Source of the DNA: Candidatus Nomurabacteria bacterium
Lineage (GTDB): Bacteria > Patescibacteriota > Saccharimonadia > Saccharimonadales > Saccharimonadaceae
Reading direction: 5' to 3'
DNA length: 53,384 nt
Assembly: GCA_031255735.1 (NCBI GenBank)
Contig: JAIRRY010000004.1
Span: 1 to 53,384 of the forward strand
Both the position numbers and the translations under genes were made by a program. Below, piece after piece: positions 46,021 through 53,384 of the stretch. Each line of letters starts with the position of its first letter. The first letter of the stretch is position 1. The notes beneath the pieces were generated by a model. It did not search any database, was not told the origin of the DNA, and saw only the letters and a program-made list of their open reading frames with translations.

Positions 46021-46476
46021 ATGGCTTTTAATAAAGTAATATTACTAGGTAACCTAACGGCCGACCCAGAAACGCGCACTACACCGAGTGGGCAAAGTGT
46101 AACCAGTTTTAGTTTAGCAGTTAATCGCACATGGAACGATGCGCAGGGCAACCGCCAAGAATCTACCAGCTTCATCAACTGTACGGCTTGGGGCGCGCGA
46201 GGTGAAACTATCGCCAGATATCTTAGTAAGGGCAGGCAAGTTTTGGTGAGTGGTCGTTTAGAGCAACACAGTTGGGAAGATAAAGAAACTGGCAAAAAAC
46301 GCAGCGCCATAGACGTGATTGTGGAAGAATTTAGCTTTGTGAATGATGGTCGCGGCGGTGAAGGTGGTTCAAGTACAGGGCGTGCTAGTAGCCGCGGCGC
46401 CAATAAAACCGAAGACGTTATCCCAGACGATATCCCCGACGATGAACCAATTGATCTATCAGAAATACCATTTTAA
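46021..46476 (+). CDS. ssb: Single-stranded DNA-binding protein
   Basis: [38 protein letters not shown]; acidic tail [12 protein letters not shown]. Confidence 0.97.
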   Translation: MAFNKVILLGNLTADPETRTTPSGQSVTSFSLAVNRTWNDAQGNRQESTSFINCTAWGARGETIARYLSKGRQVLVSGRLEQHSWEDKETGKKRSAIDVIVEEFSFVNDGRGGEGGSSTGRASSRGANKTEDVIPDDIPDDEPIDLSEIPF

Positions 46477-46484
46477 GGAGTTAT

Positions 46485-46685
46485 ATGGCACGAAAATATA
46501 AGAAAGATGCAAATCTCAATTTTGATTATAAAGATGTAAAAGAGCTGATGCACTACGTCGATACTTACGGTCGTATTGAGCCAGTTAGTAAAACTGGCTT
46601 GTCGGCCAAACAACAGCGTCGCTTAGCTACTGCTATCAAGCGCGCACGACATTTAGCACTTTTGCCGTTTGTGGCGAGCAACTAG
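46485..46685 (+). CDS. rpsR: 30S ribosomal protein S18
   Basis: [51 protein letters not shown]. Confidence 0.96.
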   Translation: MARKYKKDANLNFDYKDVKELMHYVDTYGRIEPVSKTGLSAKQQRRLATAIKRARHLALLPFVASN

Positions 46686-46695
46686 GAGTTTCACT

Positions 46696-47256
46696 ATGTA
46701 TGGGCCAACGGATCTGAAAAAGGGTACGGTTATTCAGTTAGACGGAGCGCCGTTTAAGGTGATTGATTATGCGCAGAAAGTGATGGGACGCGGTGGTTCC
46801 ATTGTTAACGTTAAGTTAAAAAACTTGATAACTGGCGCAGTGATTCCTAAAACTTTTAAAGGCCAAGATAAAATTGAACCAGCCGAAGTGGCGAGCCAGA
46901 CGGTGCAATACTTATATGAAGACGGTGCGGATTTTCATTTTATGAACCCAGAAACGTTTGAGCAGTTCGCTTTACCTGCTGATATTGTAGATAACGCCAA
47001 AGATTTTCTACGCGAGGGCGACAATGTGCAGCTACAGATGTTTGACGGTAAGGTGATAAATGTGGAACTGCCCAAAAACCTATGGCTTGAGGTGACATAC
47101 ACCGAAAATGTCGTTAAGGGCGACACGTCGTCGAGCATCGTAAAAGACGCTACGTTAGAAACGGGCTTGGTGATTAAAGTTCCAGCTTTTATCAAAACTG
47201 GCGACATGGTGAGCGTTGACACTTCCAGCTACGAATACCGCGAACGCAAGAAGTAG
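46696..47256 (+). CDS. efp: Elongation factor P
   Basis: TDLKKGTVIQLDGAPFKVIDYAQKVMGRGGSIVNVKLKNL; C-terminal OB domains; start refined to 46696. Confidence 0.95.
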   Translation: MYGPTDLKKGTVIQLDGAPFKVIDYAQKVMGRGGSIVNVKLKNLITGAVIPKTFKGQDKIEPAEVASQTVQYLYEDGADFHFMNPETFEQFALPADIVDNAKDFLREGDNVQLQMFDGKVINVELPKNLWLEVTYTENVVKGDTSSSIVKDATLETGLVIKVPAFIKTGDMVSVDTSSYEYRERKK

Positions 47257-47277
47257 AGTGTTGTAATATTTACAACG

Positions 47278-48354
47278 TTAGACGTTAAAACGAAATTCGA
47301 CAACGTCGTCGGGTTGCATGACGTAATCTTTGCCTTCAGTGCGAATTTGGCCTTTGGCGCGCGCGGCAGCTTCACTACCGGCGGCCACTAAGTCGTCGTA
47401 GTTTACAACTTGGGCGGCGATGAAGCCGCGCTCAAAGTCGGTGTGAATTTCGCCAGCTGCCTGAGGCGCGGTGGCACCTTTTTTTATCGTCCAGGCGCGA
47501 ACTTCTTTTTCGCCAGCGGTAATAAAGCTTTGCAATCCAAGTGTGGAGTAGGCGGCGTTAATGAGGCGGCTCAAGCCAGAATCTTTCACGCCGTAGCTAG
47601 CTAGAAATTCAGCGCGATCTTCATCGCTCATGCCGGCTAATTCTTCTTCCAGTTTGGCCGAAATAAACACCGCTTGGTGTGGTGCAACTAATTTAGCGAG
47701 TTCAAGTTGCCGCGCAGTGTCGGCTAAAACGTCGTCGCTAATATTGAAAGCGTAGATAACTGGTTTTTGGGTGAGTAGTTGCAATTCGCGTAGCCATCTT
47801 TTGGCTGCGTCGCTTTCGTTCGGGGCATCTAGATGGCCTTGTTGTAGGTTGGCAAGTAGATTTTGAAAGAATTCTAACTTGGCTTTGGCATCACCGCCAG
47901 CTTTAGCCTCTTTTTGCAGGCGAGGAATAACTTTCTCGAGCGTTTCGATGTCGGACAAAACCAGCTCGGTGTTTATGATGTCGATGTCGTCGCGCGGGCT
48001 AATACGATCGGCTACGTGCACCACGCCGCCGTCAGCGAAGTCGCGAACTACGTGCACGATGGCGTCGCACTCGCGGATATTGGCCAGAAACTTATTGCCC
48101 AAGCCTTCACCCTTGCTAGCACCTGCTACTAACCCCGCGATATCAATGAACTTCACGGTGGCAGGCACGATTTTTTGAGTGTGATACATTTTGGCGAGCA
48201 CGTCAAGACGGGGGTCTGGCACTGGCACAATTCCTGTATTTGGTTCAATGGTAGCAAAAGGGTAGTTGGCGGCCAGCGCCCCAGCATTCGTCAGCACGTT
48301 AAAAAGCGTCGATTTACCGACGTTTGGCAGGCCAACAATTCCAATTTTTAACAT
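47278..48354 (-). CDS. ychF: Redox-regulated ATPase/GTPase YchF
   Basis: LKIGIVGLPNVGKSTLFNVLTNAGALAANYPFATIEPNTGIVPVPDPRL; TGS C-terminus. Confidence 0.97.
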   Translation of the reverse strand: MLKIGIVGLPNVGKSTLFNVLTNAGALAANYPFATIEPNTGIVPVPDPRLDVLAKMYHTQKIVPATVKFIDIAGLVAGASKGEGLGNKFLANIRECDAIVHVVRDFADGGVVHVADRISPRDDIDIINTELVLSDIETLEKVIPRLQKEAKAGGDAKAKLEFFQNLLANLQQGHLDAPNESDAAKRWLRELQLLTQKPVIYAFNISDDVLADTARQLELAKLVAPHQAVFISAKLEEELAGMSDEDRAEFLASYGVKDSGLSRLINAAYSTLGLQSFITAGEKEVRAWTIKKGATAPQAAGEIHTDFERGFIAAQVVNYDDLVAAGSEAAARAKGQIRTEGKDYVMQPDDVVEFRFNV

Positions 48355-48443
48355 TTAAATCAATCTCCAATCTGTCAAAAAATATTGGTTTTTTATCATC
48401 GTGGTCTTTAGACTCATGCGTATATTATACCATATTTTATAAA

Positions 48444-48481
48444 TTTTAAGACCCTGCAGCGTAAGCGCAGGGTCTTAAAAG
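48444..48481. terminator. Strong 14-bp hairpin downstream of the NCS2 permease
   Basis: TTTTAAGACCCTGC-agcgtaagc-GCAGGGTCTTAAAA. Confidence 0.8.
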
Positions 48482-48559
48482 ATTGGAGATAAAACTAACA
48501 TTACTGGCAACTGCCGCCAGATTCTTGCGGCCACACTCCCCGTCATCCGCCTGCATTCG

Positions 48560-50023
48560 TTAAATCAAGGCCGATATGACCCAGTGCAGGACAAATAACC
48601 CTGTCATCGCGACAAGGAACGGGTTAAAGCCGGTGCGATGTTCATCTTCTTCGTCGCTTGTCTCCAAACGCTCTTCCCGTGTTTGGAACACCCGGATGGC
48701 GCAATGCAACACAAGGCCGATTGCAATGCCCTCGGTAATCGAGTAGGTTGCAATCATGAAGACGATGGTTGCCATTGCCGGGAACAGAATCGCCAGAATG
48801 TCCATTCTAACTTCTTTTAGCGCCGCAAACATCATGAACCCAACGATGATAAGCGCCGGCGCGGTGGCGTAAGCCGGAACCGCTAAAGTCAGAGGCAGCA
48901 GGAGTATGCTTAAGAGCATTAGTCCTGCCGTAACCATTGACGCCAAGCCGGTCCGCGCGCCTGCCATGATGCCGGCTCCGGACTCAATATAGGTTGTGGT
49001 GTTGCTGGTGCCGAGCAGCGCGCCCGGCGCCGTTGCTAAACCATCGGCGCGCAAAGCCCTTGCGAAGCGATTGTCGCCGCTCCGCCCTGCAATTTCTTCC
49101 ATGCTGAATAGTTTGCCACCCGCGCTGAGTAGCGTTCCGATAGTATCCATCGTATCGGTTAAACTCATTGCGAAGATGGTGGCGATAACCAGCGGCAATT
49201 TGGCCGGGCCACTAAACAGCGATGGTATAGCAGCAAGCGCTTGGCCCACTACTGAGCCGAAGTCGCCGAATGCGTCGCCGAGAGTGGCTAAATAGCCGCC
49301 GAAATCGGCATTGACGAGCCCGAACGGTACGCCGAGGACTGTCGCGATGCCGATGCCTACAAGCATCGCGCCGGGGACCTTTTTGACCATCAGGACCGCC
49401 ATAATCACGATCCCGAGCAGGCCCAAAACGAGCGCTGCATTGTTGAACGCCACGATACCGGGCACCGCACTTGCGTTACTTACGATAGTTGTAGTAAGCG
49501 GGTCGCCATCGCCAAGTTGGACGTAGGTGCCCGGGTCGAGGGTGAATTTAATCAACCCCGCGTTCTTAATGCCTATATAGGCGATGAACCCACCTATACC
49601 GGCGCCGATGGCCAACTGGATTTGTCGCGGAATCGCGTTTACCAGTTTTTGCCGCAGCCGCGTAAACACAATGATAATGTTCACGATGCCGCAAACGAAG
49701 ACCATGGCCAGCGCCTGCTGCCAACTGAAGCCCAAGCCGAATACCACCGTAAAGGTGAAGAAGGCGTTGAGCCCCATGCCCGGCGCTTGCGCGAAAGGCA
49801 GATTGGCGTATAAGGCCATTACGATGGTGCCGATTGCCGCCGATAAACAAGTGGCAATCATGACTGCGCCGACCGGCATGCCGGTCAACCCGAGCATGTT
49901 CGGGTTGACCACGATAATGTAGGCAAGCGTCAAGTATGTTATCAGCCCGCCAATTACTTCGCGCCCCGGCGTGGTCCCGTAGTGCGAAAGCCTGAACCTG
50001 CTTTCCAAAATTCCTGTCATCAT
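48560..50023 (-). CDS. NCS2 family purine (guanine/hypoxanthine/adenine-type) permease
   Basis: TPGREVIGGLITYLTLAYIIVVNPNML..., ANLPFAQAPGMGLNAFF, SLTDTMDTIGTLLSAGGK; SD aaaggaggtgac; GC-rich compared with neighbours. Confidence 0.92.
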   Translation of the reverse strand: MMTGILESRFRLSHYGTTPGREVIGGLITYLTLAYIIVVNPNMLGLTGMPVGAVMIATCLSAAIGTIVMALYANLPFAQAPGMGLNAFFTFTVVFGLGFSWQQALAMVFVCGIVNIIIVFTRLRQKLVNAIPRQIQLAIGAGIGGFIAYIGIKNAGLIKFTLDPGTYVQLGDGDPLTTTIVSNASAVPGIVAFNNAALVLGLLGIVIMAVLMVKKVPGAMLVGIGIATVLGVPFGLVNADFGGYLATLGDAFGDFGSVVGQALAAIPSLFSGPAKLPLVIATIFAMSLTDTMDTIGTLLSAGGKLFSMEEIAGRSGDNRFARALRADGLATAPGALLGTSNTTTYIESGAGIMAGARTGLASMVTAGLMLLSILLLPLTLAVPAYATAPALIIVGFMMFAALKEVRMDILAILFPAMATIVFMIATYSITEGIAIGLVLHCAIRVFQTREERLETSDEEDEHRTGFNPFLVAMTGLFVLHWVISALI

Positions 50024-50221
50024 ATAAGTCACCTCCTTTGATTTTTTGGTTCAGCATTAGGTGTGCGTTACTTAATTAACCTCCAATCTGTAAAAATACC
50101 TAACGCTAGAGTTGATAACTCGTCCACCAAGAATTATCGCTGCAAAATACAGCGCTACCAACTGCATTCTATCATGATAGCGGCGATTTTTCAAGGTTGA
50201 TATGACTTTCGCAGTTTGCGG

Positions 50222-50593
50222 TTAGAACTTGCGCAGTCTGAAGTAAATCAACCACGCCGCGGCGAACAATCAGGCGAAAACCACAAAGAAAATATCGAAC
50301 GAGAGCGTGGTGGCGAGCACCGCGTAAGTCGCGCTCTCGGCCGGTATCACGGTCAAAATTTGGCTGCGGGTATTGCGCGCTTAAAGCGTCCGTCCGGGGG
50401 AGTAGCCGATGTGCGATGTTATTACTGGTATCAGCGGCGTCAAAAGCGCCATAACGCCCCATTTTAGCCCGAGAAATATCAGGATATTGACGAATGAAAA
50501 CTTCAAGTTGTAAAGTAAAACCGCCGAAAACATTGACTCTCCCATTATCTTACTCTCCATCGTTCTATAGCAAACCTGATAGATTATAGTCAC
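50222..50593 (-). pseudogene. Decayed GC-rich membrane-protein gene (frameshift plus in-frame TGA)
   Basis: MFSAVLLYNLKFSFVNILIFLGLKWGVMALLTPLIPVI... shifts frame to ARNTRSQILTVIPAESATYAVLATTLSFDIFFVVFA*LFAAAWLIYFRLRKF*. Confidence 0.6.
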
Positions 50594-50954
50594 TATCTAC
50601 ACCAACCAACCTCACAATTAGTTGTTTAAACTTTTATTACAATATAGATACAAATTGTTAAACAACAAAAAGCAGGAGTAACCCCTACTTGTTTTTCTCA
50701 ATTATCCCTGTTTAATAGAATGACCGTTGGATTTTTATGATGTAATCACTGAATACCCACGACCTCCGTGATCAGGTTTTGGCAAGCGAATACTAACTTT
50801 AAACGGTATATATGGAGTAAAATATTGGTTTGGATTTTCTATATTCTATTCTAATATATGATATATCAATCGCTGACATAATAGGTAATTATACCAAGAA
50901 AACTAGTTGAAAATATTTGTAAAACTTAACAAGGTTATGTATAATTGTTTCAGT

Positions 50955-52007
50955 ATGAGTTTATTTAAGGGCGGGTACGACTTCTTTGCGCTAGATATCG
51001 GCACCAGCAGCCTACGGGTGGTGCAACTTCAAGGTTCTGAGAAGACTGGCTGGAATTTGACTGGTTACGGTTATGCTTCGGTTGACCCGCATGTTGCACA
51101 GAGCAGTTCTGAAGATGGTAAACGTAAGCTAGGCGAGGCCATCATGACGGTAATTGGCCAGAGCGGTATTAAAACTAAAAACGTGGCTATTAGCCTACCC
51201 GCTAATAAAACCTTCACTACAGTTATTGAAGTGCCGAACCAGCCATTACCAGAGGTACAGAAACTCATCAAATACCAACTAGATCAATACGTACCTATGG
51301 CGATTGATGACGCCAAGGTTAATTGGGCGGTTTTGGGAATTTCACCCCGAGATGGTACCAAGTTAGAAGTTTTAATTTCGAGTGTTGCGAAATCTTATGG
51401 TGAAGATCGTATGGAGTTGATCGAGGGCTTGGGGTTGAATGTTATTGCTGAAGAGCCAGATCCTGTAGCTATGACGCGCTCGCTGTATCCAGTTGGCGTG
51501 CCCGATGCTCGTTTAATTGTTGACTTTGGCGAAGCTTCAACCGATCTTGTCGTCACTTTTGATGGTGCACCACGTTTAGTGCGTTCAATTCCTGGTGGGC
51601 TGATGTCGCTAATCAAAGCAGCATCGCAAAATCTTGGTATTAAGGACGATCAAGCCAGGCAGTTTATCTTGAAATTTGGTTTGGCTCAAGATAAACTGGA
51701 AGGTCAGGTGGTGCGTGCACTAGAGTCTACGCTAGATAATTTTGCAGCCGAACTCGTAAAATCCATTAAGTTCTTCCAAACTAAATACACTGGCGTAACG
51801 GTTGGTGGCGTTTTGCTATCGGGTTTCGCTGGCGCGATTCCGATGATGAGCCAATATGTGGAAACCAAAACCTCTGTGCAAACTACACAGGGTAACCCGT
51901 GGCAGAGGGTAAACGTTCCTAAACAATATCAGGATCAGCTTCTTCCAGTTGCGGCGGAGTTTGCGGTTGTGATTGGCCTTGCAGAAAGGAATAATCTAAG
52001 TGATTGA
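50955..52007 (+). CDS. pilM: Type IV pilus assembly protein PilM
   Basis: FFALDIGTSSLRVVQLQG, LPANKTFTTVIEVP, KYQLDQYVPMAIDDAKVNW, IVDFGEASTDLVV. Confidence 0.92.
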   Translation: MSLFKGGYDFFALDIGTSSLRVVQLQGSEKTGWNLTGYGYASVDPHVAQSSSEDGKRKLGEAIMTVIGQSGIKTKNVAISLPANKTFTTVIEVPNQPLPEVQKLIKYQLDQYVPMAIDDAKVNWAVLGISPRDGTKLEVLISSVAKSYGEDRMELIEGLGLNVIAEEPDPVAMTRSLYPVGVPDARLIVDFGEASTDLVVTFDGAPRLVRSIPGGLMSLIKAASQNLGIKDDQARQFILKFGLAQDKLEGQVVRALESTLDNFAAELVKSIKFFQTKYTGVTVGGVLLSGFAGAIPMMSQYVETKTSVQTTQGNPWQRVNVPKQYQDQLLPVAAEFAVVIGLAERNNLSD

Positions 52008-52749
52008 AATTAACTTAATACCAGATGTAAAGCGTGAGTTGCTTAAGGCGCAGCGTATGCGCTCTGTGATAGTTTCTGTTTCGATCTTGGTGGGTGTTGT
52101 GTCTGTGGGTGTGGTTATAGCTTTGGGTGTTATTGTATTTCTAGTGCAGGGTATTGCTGGCAAAGTTATTGACGACAATATTACGAGCGAACATAACAAG
52201 CTGCAGGATAGGGCAGACACAATTCAAGTGCTAACCATCCAACAGCAGCTAGGCTATCTAGCTGGGCTTGAGGGTAATAAATATATGGTATCTAGGATTA
52301 TTGGCGCGGTGAATGCTATTCGTGAAAGTGCCAGCGACCCAGCTATTCAATTATCTAAACTGGGTTTTCTTCAGGAGGGTAACATAGTTACTATTGAAGG
52401 CCAGGCGGTGCAAGGTTTCGAAGCGTTAGACGCGTTCATAAAAGCAGCTGAGCGCACAACGTTCACTTATACAGGCACTGACGGCAAGAGCGCCAAAGGA
52501 AAACTATTGGGAGGTGAACTTGAAGTTACTGAGGGTGCTTACGGTGAAAACGCTGAAGGTCAAAGAGTGCTTAGGTTTACGGTTGAGTTTGTTATCAATA
52601 AAAATGCACTAAAATTTGACTCTTTCGACGAAAAGAAATCCAAGTTTGGCATTGAGCGGCCTGGTAAACAAAACGTGACAGACTCATACATACAGATTCC
52701 AGGTGATATGTTTGCTCAAAAGGCTAAAGATGAGGAGGCTAAACAGTAA
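52000..52749 (+). CDS. pilN: PilN-like type IV pilus protein
   Basis: IEINLIPDVKRELLKAQRM followed by TM; directly after pilM. Confidence 0.8.
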   Translation: MIEINLIPDVKRELLKAQRMRSVIVSVSILVGVVSVGVVIALGVIVFLVQGIAGKVIDDNITSEHNKLQDRADTIQVLTIQQQLGYLAGLEGNKYMVSRIIGAVNAIRESASDPAIQLSKLGFLQEGNIVTIEGQAVQGFEALDAFIKAAERTTFTYTGTDGKSAKGKLLGGELEVTEGAYGENAEGQRVLRFTVEFVINKNALKFDSFDEKKSKFGIERPGKQNVTDSYIQIPGDMFAQKAKDEEAKQ

Positions 52750-53384
52750 TGGCTCAAGAAGTTGCTATTAAAAAAGTTCAGGCTATATCACAGGCGGGGC
52801 GTAATATGTTTATAGCGGTGGCACTCGCTTCGGTGGTAGTTGGTTTTTCTATAGTTGGCTCGATATTCTTGGTGCAGAAAATGATATTTAACGCCAAAGT
52901 TATTGGTGAAAAGCAGAACACTGCAGATATCTTGCACAGAAACAACGAAGTTATTGGAAGACTTGCTAATGAAGTGAAAATTCTAGAGAGCAATAGTGCC
53001 TTGCAGAGTGTCACTACTAACTCAGACAGTAACGCCCTGCGTACAATACCGGATGCTTTACCTTCGGTTAATAACCCGATATCATTAGCGACCAGCGTGA
53101 TGGTTAAACTACTAAGAATTGAAGGCGCTGATGCAGATAGCTTTAGGCTCGATAACACCTCTACGGCACCGGCGGAGAGCGAAGCTGCTGAAGAAGCCAC
53201 CGATACAACAGAGGAGGGCGCAGAAAGTACTGCAATAGTGCAGAACATACATGAAATCGGCTTTAGATTTGAGGTGTCGGGCAATCCAGAATCAGTCCTT
53301 AAGGTCATTCAAAATCTTGAACGCTCAATTAGACAGATCGACATAACTACTATGGAGATCACGTATAGTGCGGCTGGCACGCTC
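52749..53384 (+). CDS. pilO: PilO-like type IV pilus protein (truncated by window end)
   Basis: MAQEVAIKKVQAISQAGRNMFIAVALASVVVGFSIVGSIFLVQKMIF; open to the window end; operon position. Confidence 0.7.
   Translation, partial: MAQEVAIKKVQAISQAGRNMFIAVALASVVVGFSIVGSIFLVQKMIFNAKVIGEKQNTADILHRNNEVIGRLANEVKILESNSALQSVTTNSDSNALRTIPDALPSVNNPISLATSVMVKLLRIEGADADSFRLDNTSTAPAESEAAEEATDTTEEGAESTAIVQNIHEIGFRFEVSGNPESVLKVIQNLERSIRQIDITTMEITYSAAGTL

Noticed and set aside
49566-50057. 163-aa alternate-frame ORF overlapping the NCS2 permease
   Set aside because: Out-of-frame reading of a GC-rich gene; no independent coding evidence.
50222-50330. Possible TGA recoding (FFVVFA-TGA-LFAAAWLIYFRLRKF) as in CPR lineages with reassigned UGA
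   Set aside because: The same pseudogene also has a frameshift, and TGA appears to terminate other genes normally (e.g. the orn-MmcQ junction and rpsT-region genes), so decay is simpler.
1-53384. CRISPR arrays, transposases, integrases, rRNA operons
   Set aside because: None recognised: no regularly spaced repeats, no transposase/integrase motifs, no rRNA signatures.

Overview
The window looks like a chromosomal segment of a reduced-genome bacterium. I infer Candidatus Saccharibacteria/TM7 (CPR) from gene content, but this is not proven. It carries housekeeping genes: rlmH, valS, femX-like, tsaD, murE, groES-groEL, argS, orn, dnaG-rpoD, relA, holA, rpsT, truB, greA, rpsO, pnp, ftsK, rpsF-ssb-rpsR-efp, ychF and pilMNO. 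Three tRNA genes are visible: Arg-GCG, Ser-CGA and Ser-GGA. There are several surface or ORFan genes and one GC-rich purine-permease island.

The most unusual signal is concentrated in about 0.4-16.3 kb. (i) Five small lineage-specific ORFs (1330-1632, 4908-5099, 5301-5600, 9357-10121, 15327-16214) contain nested perfect inverted repeats along much of their length, so their mRNAs should fold into arrays of hairpins. All five have strong Shine-Dalgarno sites. (ii) Three conserved genes (valS, femX-like, tsaD) each carry one in-frame, hydrophilic insertion of roughly 35-50 aa encoded by a nested palindromic DNA segment. This resembles the Rickettsia palindromic elements in concept. (iii) A tRNA-Ser gene is flanked by 5'- and 3'-fragments of itself plus strong hairpins.

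Many ordinary genes instead have a -10 box (TATAAT-like) 6-7 nt before the start codon, which predicts leaderless transcripts. Other points: DnaG lacking all zinc ligands, a wHTH protein fused to a degenerate Nudix domain, a structured pnp leader, a perfect 20-bp palindrome upstream of ftsK, and a direct-repeat-flanked horizontally acquired NCS2 permease island. No CRISPR array, rRNA or transposase was seen. All calls are by eye; no database search or folding program was run.
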